A DNA stretch of 64,000 nucleotides from Paenibacillus sp. MAHUQ-63 (GCF_028765165.1 NZ_JARADB010000003.1:1498042-1562041), one strand, 5' to 3'; positions 7,159 through 17,125 are shown, counted from the first letter of the stretch. Notes: a model not told the origin generated them from the sequence alone. Translations and numbers: made by a program.

Positions 7159-8050
7159 AGGAAATCACATCCGTCGGATTGACAGGACGGCCGTCCCTCG
7201 TGAACGCCACATACAGCGTCCCTTTGACCGGATCCTTCTTCGATGCCTTGCCGATCGGCTCCCCTACTTTCATCCAATCCCCCGCTTCAACGCTCGCTTC
7301 TCCCAATCCCCCGTACAGCGATTGCAAACCGCCCGGATGGCGGATGATGACCGTAAGGCCCGTATCGGCCGCCACGCCGGAGAATATGACTTGTCCGGTA
7401 TCCAGGGCATAGACAGGCGCATAATCCTGCGTATTCAGATTGACGCCAAGCTGGTTAGTCCCATCGAACGGCTTCATAACGGTTCCCTTGACAGGCGCAT
7501 ACATCGTCCGCTTCGAAGTGCTGACTCTGACCGCTTCATCACCTTCGCGATTGAAGCTGGGAATGAACGAGGGCGCGCCGCCGAACCGGTTCTCATACCA
7601 ATTGGAAAACGCCGTGAAATTATAAGATTCGGTCAGGGAAGCCGCCACGAACTGCTTGCCTTTGTTCGCCCACGGCTCATTCAGTTGAAACATGCCGTAC
7701 AACGCAGCGAACAGCATGCAGCTGACAAGCAGTTTCATCGCTATTTTACGCGGTGACGGAGGGGCAAACAGACCTCTCTCGCCATCCGGATCGTACGCAT
7801 CGCCGCCAAGCGTCTTATCCATCCGCACCTTCTGCTTCCAAGCGTATTCCGGGTCCTCCAGCTCCAGTCTTCTCTTCCAATCTGAGTCCACATAGAGCGG
7901 GAGCTCCGGCTGCTGCCGGGGAGGTGCGGCTTGATCCAGGGACCGCGTTGCTCTCGCCGGACTTCCATTCAGGCTGGAATTGTCCGCTGCCTCGCGCAAA
8001 TGGCGAAGGCGTTCTAACCGCCGTTGTTTCACTTTATCTTTGACTTCCAT
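7151..8050 (-). CDS. spoIVFA: Stage IV sporulation protein SpoIVFA (M23-like domain)
   Basis: SpoIVFA holds SpoIVFB inactive in a complex with BofA until a forespore signal arrives. The 299-residue product has a charged, cytosolic N-terminus, one membrane segment near residues 127-143 and a C-terminal LytM/M23-type domain (PVKGTVMKPFDGTNQLGVNL...). The zinc-binding HxH of active M23 peptidases is not preserved (IIRHPGGLQSLYGGLG in its place), in keeping with a regulatory, not enzymatic, role. CAGGAGGGGG precedes the ATG. Confidence 0.92.
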   Translation of the reverse strand: MEVKDKVKQRRLERLRHLREAADNSSLNGSPARATRSLDQAAPPRQQPELPLYVDSDWKRRLELEDPEYAWKQKVRMDKTLGGDAYDPDGERGLFAPPSPRKIAMKLLVSCMLFAALYGMFQLNEPWANKGKQFVAASLTESYNFTAFSNWYENRFGGAPSFIPSFNREGDEAVRVSTSKRTMYAPVKGTVMKPFDGTNQLGVNLNTQDYAPVYALDTGQVIFSGVAADTGLTVIIRHPGGLQSLYGGLGEASVEAGDWMKVGEPIGKASKKDPVKGTLYVAFTRDGRPVNPTDVISFD

Positions 8051-8145
8051 GGAAGCCCCCTCCTGTACATAGTCTTCAGAGTCGTACGAGCTAAGCTTGC
8101 TTAGTACAGCCTATGAGAAGAAGGACAAGATTATGTGAATATACG

Positions 8146-8178
8146 AAAAAGCCCGCTGGCTGGGGACCAGGGGCTTCC
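8146..8178 (-). terminator. Terminator after rodA
   Basis: Minus-strand hairpin AAGCCCCTGG...CCAGCGGGCTT followed by TTTTT, 24 bp after the rodA stop. It closes the radC-mre-min-rodA unit before spoIVFA. Confidence 0.8.
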
Positions 8179-8201
8179 TTATGCGTGTACCATGAAATCC
8201 G

Positions 8202-9350
8202 TTAAAACAATTCAAGCTCGCGTTCCTGATGCAGCTTCACGCTCATAACGAGGCCGAGCGAAAGCATATTGATGAGCAGGGACGTTCCTCCGTAACTGAC
8301 AAAGGGCAGCGTAATCCCCGTCAAAGGCATGATGCCGATCATCATACCGACATTTTCGAAAATTTGAAACACGAACATGGACACGACGCCGACAACGATA
8401 TAAGCTCCGCTAAGCTGAGTGCTTTGGATGGAAATCAGAATCATGCGGTAAATAAGCAAGAAATAAATGAGCAGCAGAACGGCCGATCCGCGGAACCCGA
8501 ACTCTTCTCCCACAACGACGAAGATCGAATCCGAATACGCGAACGGAATAAAATTACTGTGCACGGAAGTCCCCTTCAGGAAGCCCTCGCCTTCCAGGCC
8601 TCCGGACCCGATCGCCCGAATCGCGTTCCGCACCTGATAGCTGTCGTCATCGGTAACGTTCTGCGGGTAGAGATACGTATCGATCCGGTCCATCCAGTGG
8701 CTGAAGCCGTACCCTTTGAGCGCCTCGAATAAAGGATCGTGGAACGTCTTATAGAGCGTCAGCAGCAAAAAGCCCAACCCTGCCAGCACGACAATACTCA
8801 CGAGCACATGCGTATATTTGATGTTGCCGATCCAGAGCATCCCAAGCAAAATGATCACGAAAATAATCGCATTCCCCAAGTCCGGCTGAATGAGGACCAG
8901 AATGAACGGCAGCAGTACAGCCCCGCAGACTGGGATCAAATCGTTCTTGATTTGCAGCAGGTCGCCGCCTCTTCGAGCCAGCAGCGCCGTCACACAGATG
9001 ATCAGGATCAGCTTGACGAGCTCCGCCGGCTGGAAGGTCAAACCGCCCGGAAGCTCGAACCAGCCTCGGGCACCGTGGATTTTTTTGCCGAAGAAATAAA
9101 CCGCAATTAGGGACACAATACCGATGCCATATAAGAAAGGAGCAATTCGAATAAGTACGCGATAATCGAACATGCTGCACGCCAGAAAAGCGACAAGGCC
9201 GACGGCATACAGAATAAGAATTTTGGAAATCGAGATGACGATCGACGGATGATCCACCGACGCGCTGTAGACCGTCATTGTGGAGATGATCATGAAGGCA
9301 AACAAGATGACAACAATAGGAATATCGATCTTTTTCAGTTTGGCAAGCAC
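8202..9350 (-). CDS. rodA: Rod-shape SEDS glycosyltransferase RodA (FtsW/RodA/SpoVE family)
   Basis: SEDS proteins polymerise lipid II glycan strands; RodA works in the elongasome with MreBCD and a class B PBP. The 382-residue product has about ten membrane segments, the conserved QPAELVKL loop after a glycine-rich turn, the large extracellular loop between TM7 and TM8, and the C-terminal GIMPLTGITLPFVSYGG signature. It starts with GTG at 9350, 7 bp after minD. Placement with mreBCD and minCD favours RodA over FtsW or SpoVE. Confidence 0.9.
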   Translation of the reverse strand: MLAKLKKIDIPIVVILFAFMIISTMTVYSASVDHPSIVISISKILILYAVGLVAFLACSMFDYRVLIRIAPFLYGIGIVSLIAVYFFGKKIHGARGWFELPGGLTFQPAELVKLILIICVTALLARRGGDLLQIKNDLIPVCGAVLLPFILVLIQPDLGNAIIFVIILLGMLWIGNIKYTHVLVSIVVLAGLGFLLLTLYKTFHDPLFEALKGYGFSHWMDRIDTYLYPQNVTDDDSYQVRNAIRAIGSGGLEGEGFLKGTSVHSNFIPFAYSDSIFVVVGEEFGFRGSAVLLLIYFLLIYRMILISIQSTQLSGAYIVVGVVSMFVFQIFENVGMMIGIMPLTGITLPFVSYGGTSLLINMLSLGLVMSVKLHQERELELF

Positions 9351-9357
9351 AGCTCGA

Positions 9358-10152
9358 TCATCCTATTCCGATAAACTTTTTCATGCGTTTGACCCAGCCA
9401 GTCTTGTCTTCCAGCTGCATGAGAGGAACCGTATCCCCTAAGATGCGGCGCGCCACGTTCCGGTAGGCAATCGCCGCGCGCGATGAAGGATTCATTACGG
9501 TCGGTTCGCCTGCATTGGCCGCTTTGATGACATGCTCGTCATCGGGAACTATGCCAAGCAAATCGATGGCAAGCACCGAGCAGATTTCATCGATGTCCAG
9601 CATCTCGCCCTTCTTCATCATCATCGGACGAATCCGGTTAATGATCAGTTTGGGCGCGGTAATTTTCTCATTCTCCAACAGTCCGATAATCCGGTCGGCA
9701 TCGCGCACGGCGGCATTCTCCGGAGTGGTGACGACGATCGCCTTATCGGCTCCGGCCACCGCATTCTTGAAGCCTTGCTCAATGCCTGCCGGGCAGTCGA
9801 TAATGACGAACTCGAAATCTTTCTTGAGTTCAAGAACGATATCCTTCACCTGCTCCGGCGATACCGCATGCTTGTCCTTCGTCTGGGCTGCCGGCAGCAG
9901 GTATAACTCCTCGAAGCGCTTGTCTTTGATCAAGGCTTGCTGCAGACGGCAGCGTCCTTCGGCGACATCGACCAAATCATAAATGATCCGGTTCTCAAGC
10001 CCCATCACAACGTCCAGATTGCGCAGCCCGATGTCGGTATCCACCATGCAAACTTTTTTCCCCAAAAGCGCCAATGCTGTTCCAAGATTTGCTGAAGTCG
10101 TTGTTTTACCAACGCCACCTTTTCCAGAAGTAACAACGATTGCCTCTCCCAT
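9358..10152 (-). CDS. minD: Septum site-determining ATPase MinD
   Basis: MinD recruits MinC to the membrane at cell poles so that FtsZ rings form only at mid-cell. The 264-residue product has the deviant Walker A motif SGKGGVGKTT at residues 9-18, the DTDIGLRNLD and IIDCPAGIEQ motifs, and an amphipathic C-terminal membrane-targeting helix (GWVKRMKKFIGIG). It follows minC by 32 bp, and rodA follows it closely. Confidence 0.97.
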   Translation of the reverse strand: MGEAIVVTSGKGGVGKTTTSANLGTALALLGKKVCMVDTDIGLRNLDVVMGLENRIIYDLVDVAEGRCRLQQALIKDKRFEELYLLPAAQTKDKHAVSPEQVKDIVLELKKDFEFVIIDCPAGIEQGFKNAVAGADKAIVVTTPENAAVRDADRIIGLLENEKITAPKLIINRIRPMMMKKGEMLDIDEICSVLAIDLLGIVPDDEHVIKAANAGEPTVMNPSSRAAIAYRNVARRILGDTVPLMQLEDKTGWVKRMKKFIGIG

Positions 10153-10184
10153 ATGTTCTCACCCCACGCGCATTTTTCTAGTAT

Positions 10185-10856
10185 TCAATCTTGCTTTCCA
10201 TGGACATTCGGATCCGGCCAAAGCCGGTGAAGCTGATGCAGCTTGTCGATTTCCATCTTGCCGTCCTTCACATAGGCGAATTCCATGAAGGCTTCGTCAA
10301 TCCCCCACTCATCCGGAGAACGGCTAATGATCCCGGCAATTCGCAGTTGAGTCGGACGCATGTGCGATGCGGCGATAATCGCCTTATCGTCACCGTCGAT
10401 ACCGGCATGCGCCATGCCGCGAAGCGACCCCATGATGTAGATGTTGCCCGTTGAGGTAATCGTTCCTCCCGGATTCACATCGCCTAGATATAGTAAATCA
10501 CCCTCATGATGGAGGGTTTGTCCTGAGCGAATCATTCCTTTAAGTGTCGTCATTGTGACAGCAGGCTCTTCCGCAGCTGCATCCTTGCGCGGCTCGCTTT
10601 CGATCGACTGAATGAGCAGGTTGCCCTTCTGCTTAATGACGGATCGGATTTCTTCTTTTTGTTCCTCGGTCGCTTCCCGGCTGCCTAATTTCACATGAAC
10701 ATGTATGATCGGACCGGTCAAAATCTGCTGATGCGTCTTCTCCAGCTTGTGCTGCAGCTCCTTCAGCAAATCCTGCCATTCGCAGGCATCGTTAAGCAAA
10801 AAAACAAGGCCATCTTTGACCCCTTTTATCATCACATGGTGCTTGGTTACGGACAT
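10185..10856 (-). CDS. minC: Septum site-determining protein MinC
   Basis: MinC inhibits FtsZ polymerisation under control of MinD. The 223-residue product has an N-terminal FtsZ-binding domain (about 1-95), a linker, and a C-terminal beta-helix domain with the conserved LRSGQ-like segment (IRSGQTLHHEGDLLYLGDVNPGG) and GSLRGMAHAG, which bind MinD and form the dimer. GGGAGGTTG lies ahead of the ATG. Confidence 0.95.
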   Translation of the reverse strand: MSVTKHHVMIKGVKDGLVFLLNDACEWQDLLKELQHKLEKTHQQILTGPIIHVHVKLGSREATEEQKEEIRSVIKQKGNLLIQSIESEPRKDAAAEEPAVTMTTLKGMIRSGQTLHHEGDLLYLGDVNPGGTITSTGNIYIMGSLRGMAHAGIDGDDKAIIAASHMRPTQLRIAGIISRSPDEWGIDEAFMEFAYVKDGKMEIDKLHQLHRLWPDPNVHGKQD

Positions 10857-10928
10857 AGTTCATTGACAACCTCCCAACCTATACATTTCGGCTCATGTTC
10901 CTGAATTTCCTGCTAACCGCTTGGAAAT

Positions 10929-11468
10929 TTAATCTTCGCTATTCCCAGGCACGATCCGCTTGCCTTCGAGCAGCTTGCGAATCGGGACGTAGCAAATCAA
11001 AGCAAATAGCAGATTGAACAGGACGCTCGGAAGCATGTAATGGGTGAGAGCAAATTGCAGATCGATGTCAATTAACTTGAACAACCGGTTGATTCCATAG
11101 TTAATGAGCTCAAATACGAGCAAACCGACTCCGGTTATGAGCAAATTGTAAAAAATCAGGTTAGGCTGTCTTCGCTGCGCAAGTCCGGCCAAATACCCCG
11201 TCAGGCCCATCCCGAAGGAATAAACGCCGAGCATTGCACCGTAATAGTTGAAATCGTTCAAAAGACCGAAGATCAGCCCATAAATCAATGCGGAATGACG
11301 ATGATGAAAAAGTCCGATAAACATAATAAAAACGAGTGTAAAATGGGGGGTCACATGCACGCTGGCTTGCCAAGAAGACGGGATCAGCCAAACCATAATC
11401 GTGCCTTGCAGGACGAACAATCCCAATAGAATGAGCCACAGCAAATGTCGAGTCACGTAACGGCTCAC
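10929..11468 (-). CDS. mreD: Rod shape-determining protein MreD
   Basis: MreD is an integral membrane part of the cell-elongation complex. The 179-residue product is hydrophobic with about five membrane segments and matches the family's length. It begins with GTG at 11468, overlapping the region just after the mreC stop (gap 1 bp), so mreC and mreD are coupled. The family diverges strongly; position after mreB and mreC is the main support. Confidence 0.92.
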   Translation of the reverse strand: MSRYVTRHLLWLILLGLFVLQGTIMVWLIPSSWQASVHVTPHFTLVFIMFIGLFHHRHSALIYGLIFGLLNDFNYYGAMLGVYSFGMGLTGYLAGLAQRRQPNLIFYNLLITGVGLLVFELINYGINRLFKLIDIDLQFALTHYMLPSVLFNLLFALICYVPIRKLLEGKRIVPGNSED

Positions 11469-11469
11469 C

Positions 11470-12342
11470 TCATTTCACTTCCGGAACTTCGACGACGAAC
11501 ACTTCACGAATGCGGTTGAAAGAAGCCTTCGGCTTCACCATCACCTTATACGTGATGCCGAATTCCCCGGGACCTATAGAAGAAATTGTTCCGACTTCAA
11601 TCCCTTTGGGAAATACTTGTCCCAAGCCCGATGTAATAATCGTATCCCCGACTTTCATATCGTCGGCATGCTCCACCTTATTCATCACAAGCTCGCCTGT
11701 TTTGGGATCAAAGGATTCGATCATCCCGAACGGCTGATTCTCATTGCCCTTCACCGTAACGGCGATCGCCTTGGAATTGTTGTCGGTGTCCGTAATCTCG
11801 GTCAACAATTGTACGTTGGAATGGAAGCCGAACACTTTGCTCACACGGCCGACCAAGCCGTCGACGGTCATCACCGCCATATTCTCTTTGATGCCGTCCT
11901 TATCGCCTAAATTAATAGTCACCGTGCTGTTGTACGGATCCGGGTCGATCGTTACGACCTCGGCAATCCGGTACGTATACACGTTAGCCTGACGCTGACG
12001 CTCCGTGAAGCCGAGGGCTTCCATCAGGCGCTTGTTTTGCGACTCCAGCTCATTCAGGCGCTGCGTATCCCGCGCATACTGCGTCAAGGTCAGCTTCAAG
12101 GTCTTGTTTTCCTCGTAAATGACACTGAGCTGCCGGATATCCTCGAAGAAACCCGCCACTTGCGCAGCGGGCTTATAGAAGAGTCCTTGCGTCCACGATA
12201 CCGTATCTTTGACAAATTTCTCCGGCCATGTCATCGGTACCCGGGGGCCCAGCGTTAATCCCATCAATATAAAGAAGCAGACTAATCCGAACATCAGAAA
12301 AATCAGCCTCTTATTTCCCATGAATTTAAACAAAGTAAGCAC
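11470..12342 (-). CDS. mreC: Rod shape-determining protein MreC
   Basis: MreC scaffolds wall synthases outside the membrane and couples them to MreB. The 290-residue product has one N-terminal membrane anchor (about 12-30), a coiled-coil (about 68-108) and the two beta-barrel domains with GDKDGIKENMAVMTVDGLVGRV and VGDTIITSGLG. The assigned start is GTG at 12342; an ATG at codon 8 is possible but has a poorer ribosome binding site. Confidence 0.95.
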   Translation of the reverse strand: MLTLFKFMGNKRLIFLMFGLVCFFILMGLTLGPRVPMTWPEKFVKDTVSWTQGLFYKPAAQVAGFFEDIRQLSVIYEENKTLKLTLTQYARDTQRLNELESQNKRLMEALGFTERQRQANVYTYRIAEVVTIDPDPYNSTVTINLGDKDGIKENMAVMTVDGLVGRVSKVFGFHSNVQLLTEITDTDNNSKAIAVTVKGNENQPFGMIESFDPKTGELVMNKVEHADDMKVGDTIITSGLGQVFPKGIEVGTISSIGPGEFGITYKVMVKPKASFNRIREVFVVEVPEVK

Positions 12343-12368
12343 ACCTTCTAACGAATTTTAACGCAATT

Positions 12369-13403
<1,035 letters not shown>

Positions 13404-13438
13404 GGCAGTTACTCCTTTCCTATTGCCAACCTATTATA

Positions 13439-14125
13439 TTACATAAAGCCTTGTTCCTTCAAACTTATGAATCTCTGATCACCAATGATAACATGATCCA
13501 GCACTTCAATTCCAATGATTCTTCCGGCTTCGACCAACCGGGCTGTCAATTGGATATCTTCCGGGCTTGGCGTCGGATCGCCGCTTGGATGATTATGTAC
13601 ACAGACGATAGATGCACTGCTCCGTTTGATGGCTGCGCGGAAAACTTCCCGGGGATGCACGATGGACGCATTCAAGCTGCCCATGGACAGCGTCTCCTGC
13701 GCAAGCACGTGATTTTTCGTATTGAGAAACAAGCAAACGAAGTGCTCTTTCTGCAAATAACGAAGATCCTCGCTAACGAGACTGGCGATATCCTTCGGAG
13801 AGCGGATCGTCATCCGGTCGGTCAATGCGCTCTTGGCCAGCCGCCGTCCCAGCTCGATGCCGGCCATAATTTGCAGCGCCTTGGCATTGCCGATCCCTTT
13901 GATCTCCTTAAGCTGATCAATGCTCATATCCACCAGGCTGCGCAACCCTCCGCATTCGCTCAATACGCGGTCGGCCAACCGCACCGCAGATTCGGCAACC
14001 GTCCCTGTTCGCAGCATAATCGCCAAGAGCTCCGCATGACTCAGCGCCTCGGCTCCATAATGGAGCATTCGCTCCCGCGGTCTCTCCGCAAGCGGCACTT
14101 CACGCAGCAATAAACGTTCTTCCAT
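13439..14125 (-). CDS. radC: RadC family JAB-domain protein
   Basis: RadC proteins carry a UPF0758/JAB1-MPN metalloprotease-like domain; the historical DNA repair role is doubtful. The 228-residue product has an N-terminal helix-hairpin-helix region (LKEIKGIGNAKALQI) and the metal-binding VHNHPSGDPTPSPEDI motif. ATG at 14125 follows AGAGGGG; the TTG one codon earlier is less likely. It leads directly into mreB with 35 bp between, so it is probably the first gene of the mre operon. Confidence 0.95.
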   Translation of the reverse strand: MEERLLLREVPLAERPRERMLHYGAEALSHAELLAIMLRTGTVAESAVRLADRVLSECGGLRSLVDMSIDQLKEIKGIGNAKALQIMAGIELGRRLAKSALTDRMTIRSPKDIASLVSEDLRYLQKEHFVCLFLNTKNHVLAQETLSMGSLNASIVHPREVFRAAIKRSSASIVCVHNHPSGDPTPSPEDIQLTARLVEAGRIIGIEVLDHVIIGDQRFISLKEQGFM

Positions 14126-14167
14126 CAATTCCCCTCTTTCCTCCTGTAGGTTGTGTCACTTGTTCGC

Positions 14168-14185
14168 ATCCCATTCATATGGGAT
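14168..14185. promoter_or_regulatory. Inverted repeat ATCCCAT-N4-ATGGGAT upstream of radC
   Basis: A perfect 7-bp inverted repeat with a 4-bp loop lies 43 bp before the radC start and just past the Rrf2 terminator. It could be an operator or a small leader hairpin for the radC-mre operon. No T-run follows in either direction, so it is not a terminator. Confidence 0.35.
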
Positions 14186-14204
14186 TAGCCCGTAAAACGG
14201 CACA

Positions 14205-14234
14205 AAACCCTCGGATGGGTTAGATCCGAGGGCT
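14205..14234 (-). terminator. Terminator of the Rrf2 regulator gene
   Basis: Minus-strand hairpin GCCCTCGGAT...ATCCGAGGG followed by TTTTGT, 1-30 bp past the stop. Together with its own promoter this makes the regulator gene a separate transcription unit within the maf-radC gene order. Confidence 0.85.
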
Positions 14235-14235
14235 T

Positions 14236-14688
14236 CTAGGACAATTGCTCATTATTCGTTTGTGTACATCCGAAAGCTTTCACTTTCTCCAGCATGCTGC
14301 CGATTGTATAACCATCGAAGTACGTTTCCATTTGCTTCTCGGCGTCGGTGAAGATGTTGCCCATCACCTTATCCATCTTGGATGAAATCATACAGGCATT
14401 GTTCTTCTCATCGCCGGAGCACCAACTAGGCTTCAAGGAGCCGTGGCACGTCAACCTGTAGATCTCACCGAGGGTGACCTCGTCCGGATTCTGGCAGAGG
14501 ATGAAACCGCCTCCGATGCCTTCCTTCGTAGAAACGTAGCCTGCTTTGCGCAGAAAGCCCATCACTTTACGGATACGAGCTGAGTGCGTAGATACATTCG
14601 CAGCAATTTCTTCACTGGTTGCCATATGATCGGGCAGATTTGCAAGAAATACGAGACTATGGACGGCTATTGTAAATTCGCTGTTCAT
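14236..14688 (-). CDS. Rrf2 family transcriptional regulator with three cysteines
   Basis: Rrf2 proteins are winged-helix repressors, many sensing iron-sulfur status, NO or redox. The 150-residue product has the N-terminal wHTH (recognition region around STHSARIRKVMGFLRKAGYV), the wing KEGIGGGF and the IYRL dimerisation segment. It carries Cys81, Cys90 and Cys99 (Cx8Cx8C), wider than the Cx5Cx5-7C pattern of IscR or NsrR, so a cluster is possible but not proven. ATG at 14688 has GGGAGG 7 bp upstream. It interrupts maf-radC and has its own promoter, operator and terminator, which suggests autoregulation. Confidence 0.9.
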   Translation of the reverse strand: MNSEFTIAVHSLVFLANLPDHMATSEEIAANVSTHSARIRKVMGFLRKAGYVSTKEGIGGGFILCQNPDEVTLGEIYRLTCHGSLKPSWCSGDEKNNACMISSKMDKVMGNIFTDAEKQMETYFDGYTIGSMLEKVKAFGCTQTNNEQLS

Positions 14689-14732
14689 GGCCAATCCTCC
14701 CTGATGAATGCGAAGTCATGTCGCTTACTGTC

Positions 14733-14761
14733 ATTGTAACCGTTACAGATAGCACAGTCAA
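14733..14761 (-). promoter_or_regulatory. Promoter and operator of the Rrf2 gene
   Basis: On the minus strand TTGACT (14756-14761), a 17-bp spacer and TACAAT (14733-14738) give a near-consensus promoter. The perfect inverted repeat TGTAAC-C-GTTACA (14735-14747) covers the -10 box and spacer, where a bound dimer would block RNA polymerase. Autorepression by the encoded Rrf2 protein is the natural inference. Confidence 0.75.
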
Positions 14762-14785
14762 TGTGTGAAAGTCTGGAGGGCGGCC

Positions 14786-15394
14786 TTACAGCACCTGAAT
14801 GTCGAAGTTCAGCAGCAAATCGCTCAGCAAAGACAGCGGTAAGCCTACCACGGTGAAATAATCCCCTTCAATGGACTCCACAATGGTCGCGCCGATCCCT
14901 TGAATCGCATACGAGCCGGCTTTGTCCTTCGGCTCCCCGGTTGCAATGTAGCGCCGAATCTGCTCATCCGACATGGCTTTCATCCGCACGTGCGTCACGC
15001 TGTGTGAGACGACTTCCCGGCCCGTCGCCGCGTCGACACAAGCCACTCCGCTATAGACTTGATGCGTCGTGCCCTGCAAGGCTTGCAGCATCCGGAAGGA
15101 ATCCGCTTCATCCACCGGCTTGCCAAGCACCTCATCATGCAGAACGACGACGGTGTCCGACCCGATGATGATCCCATGCTTGTCGGCGGCATCCAGCATT
15201 TCCCTGACGGTTGACGCTTTGCGGATGGATAAAACTTCTACTAGCTCCGCCGGCGTTATTTTTCCTTCTACGGTCTCATCCGCGTCGCTCACCCGAATGA
15301 TATAGGGTAGTCCAAGCGCTTGAATCAACTCCTGCCTCCGCGGCGAGGAAGAGGCAAGGATCAATCTTTGTTTATGGTTAAGGGTATGGCTCAA
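14786..15394 (-). CDS. maf: Maf family nucleotide pyrophosphatase
   Basis: Maf proteins hydrolyse non-canonical or UTP-like nucleotides (dTTP/UTP or m7GTP); Bacillus Maf also affects septation. The 202-residue product begins near LILASSSPRRQELI, the family signature, and has the catalytic region GSDTVVVLHDEVLGKP. A TTG start at 15394 has AGGAG 9 bp before it; the longer frame from 15403 is also open. It follows the DUF4321 gene by 26 bp. Confidence 0.95.
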   Translation of the reverse strand: MSHTLNHKQRLILASSSPRRQELIQALGLPYIIRVSDADETVEGKITPAELVEVLSIRKASTVREMLDAADKHGIIIGSDTVVVLHDEVLGKPVDEADSFRMLQALQGTTHQVYSGVACVDAATGREVVSHSVTHVRMKAMSDEQIRRYIATGEPKDKAGSYAIQGIGATIVESIEGDYFTVVGLPLSLLSDLLLNFDIQVL

Positions 15395-15420
15395 CGGTAA
15401 CAACTCCTAGGTTCAGATTA

Positions 15421-15663
15421 TTATAGCTTGCGGTATAGGAGGAAGGCTCCTACCAAGCCAAGAATGCTGCACAAGTTTAGTCTCACCACAAGGTGGAGCT
15501 CATATTTCACGACTTGCAGATCCGCCTCGGGATCCCACGTAATCGCGACCGATTTGGTCAAGAACGATAGAGCAGGCACAGACGCCAGCAGCTGGCCGAT
15601 GATAATCCCGGTAATTAAGCCGATGATCAGAAAAATGATGAGCGTGAAGGTGCCTTTTTTCAA
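15421..15663 (-). CDS. DUF4321 domain membrane protein
   Basis: An 80-residue protein with a membrane segment near each end (about 7-31 and 62-78) and a short polar middle. It matches the conserved DUF4321 family of Firmicutes, whose function is unknown. The start is TTG, with GAGAGG 10 bp upstream. It heads a small operon with maf, next to cell-shape genes, so a link to the envelope is possible but unproven. Confidence 0.8.
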   Translation of the reverse strand: MKKGTFTLIIFLIIGLITGIIIGQLLASVPALSFLTKSVAITWDPEADLQVVKYELHLVVRLNLCSILGLVGAFLLYRKL

Positions 15664-15809
15664 TTGCTGTCATCCTCTCTTCTATGTACAAGCCCTATTA
15701 TACGAGCATGTTCTAATTTTTGCCATGACAAATATGGTCCATGGTGTTTCTTACCTGCTTACAACCCTGACCGATCCTAGTAAGATAGTTTAGTGGAGGT
15801 ATTTCAACA

Positions 15810-17048
15810 ATGACTTTACTCAAAAGACTTGTCCTGTTCACCTTGCTTCTAACCTTTGCATTCCCTTACCAAGCTTTCGCTTACAAAGTCGTCATCGATG
15901 CCGGACACGGCGGGAGCGATCCCGGAGCCATTGGTGTAAACGGTTTGCGGGAGAAAGATGTCAACCTGGACATCTCGCAAAAGCTGCGGGACGAGCTCAC
16001 CGCTCGAGGCTACAAGGTCTTCATGTCGAGAACCGACGACTCGTACTGGTCGCTTGCTCAGCGCGTAGCCTACACCGACTCCCTGCAAGCGGATTTATTC
16101 GTATCCATTCATGCCAACTCGCATCCGAACAGCGCAGTGAAAGGTTCCATGGTGCTGTATTACGACAACGATTACCCGCAGGAAGACTATCCGGCCAGCG
16201 ATAAAATGAAGCAGCTCACGCCATACAGCAAAGATTTGGCGCAGCATGTTCTGGATTCGCTCGTGTCGGCTGCCGGAACCAAAAACCTGGGGCTGGTGCC
16301 GAGCGCGGTTTATGTAGCCCGCATGGGCAGCATTCCCAGCATTCTGGTGGAAACCGCATTCCTAAGCCAGTCCGGCGACGCAGCTATGCTGGCGAACGAT
16401 GCCGTCCGGGCGAAAATGGCTGTCGGCATTGCGAACGGCATTGCGGCTTATTCCCCTCCGCTCTTCACGGACACCCTCGGACATTGGGCCAGAGAAGCGA
16501 TTGTGCGCATGAAAAATAAAGGCGTCATCGAAGGCATCGCCAACCGGTATGAGCCCGACCGCGCTTTGAAACGCTCCGAGTTTCTCGCCTTGATGGACCG
16601 CACGTTCTCCTTCAGCAAGCTTGAAGCGGCTTGCGCGCCGAGCGGGACCGTCACCTCTTCGGTTTACAGCTGCTCGGAGGGAACTGCCAAGTACAAGGAC
16701 TTGCCTGCAACTCACTGGGCAAGCCCGCTATTCGCCAAAGCCCAGAAGTTGAACCTGCTCCAGGGCTATGCCGACGGGACGATTCGCCCCGACCAGCCGA
16801 TCACGCGAGGCGAGGTGGCCTACCTCTTCGATCGTCTCCTCCAGCTATCGGCCAAAACCGGCAGCCAAAGCGCAGCTCCTAAGGCTTCATTTGACGATGT
16901 GCCTGCTGCACTATGGAGCGCGAAAGCGATCTATGCATTGAAGCAGAAAGGCATCATCAACGGCATCACCGATACGTCGTTCCAACCTGACCGAACGATG
17001 ACGCGTGCGGAGATCGCCGCCTTGCTGGACCGTTATTACGCCAAATAG
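15810..17048 (+). CDS. N-acetylmuramoyl-L-alanine amidase with three SLH domains
   Basis: This exported amidase cuts the bond between muramic acid and the stem peptide. The 412-residue product has a signal peptide (about 1-24, ending AFA), an Amidase_3 domain with zinc ligands His in DAGHGG, Glu in LREKDVNL and His in SIHAN, and a catalytic Glu in VETAFLS. Three S-layer homology repeats follow (about 215-265, 290-340, 355-408; e.g. LGHWAREAIVRMKNKGVIEG), which bind secondary wall polymers and hold it on the wall. GTGGAGG precedes the ATG, and a strong terminator follows. Confidence 0.96.
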   Translation: MTLLKRLVLFTLLLTFAFPYQAFAYKVVIDAGHGGSDPGAIGVNGLREKDVNLDISQKLRDELTARGYKVFMSRTDDSYWSLAQRVAYTDSLQADLFVSIHANSHPNSAVKGSMVLYYDNDYPQEDYPASDKMKQLTPYSKDLAQHVLDSLVSAAGTKNLGLVPSAVYVARMGSIPSILVETAFLSQSGDAAMLANDAVRAKMAVGIANGIAAYSPPLFTDTLGHWAREAIVRMKNKGVIEGIANRYEPDRALKRSEFLALMDRTFSFSKLEAACAPSGTVTSSVYSCSEGTAKYKDLPATHWASPLFAKAQKLNLLQGYADGTIRPDQPITRGEVAYLFDRLLQLSAKTGSQSAAPKASFDDVPAALWSAKAIYALKQKGIINGITDTSFQPDRTMTRAEIAALLDRYYAK

Positions 17049-17086
17049 GATCCCTCAATGACGAGCGGAACGCCGCCAAGAACGGC

Positions 17087-17125
17087 AAAAAGCCTTCCCG
17101 AGATTTCTCTCGGGAAGGCTTTTTT
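17087..17125. terminator. Bidirectional terminator after the SLH amidase
   Basis: Perfect 13-bp stem (17091-17103 with 17108-17120), four-base loop, T-run on the plus strand and A-run on the left, so it can stop transcription from both sides. Confidence 0.93.
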
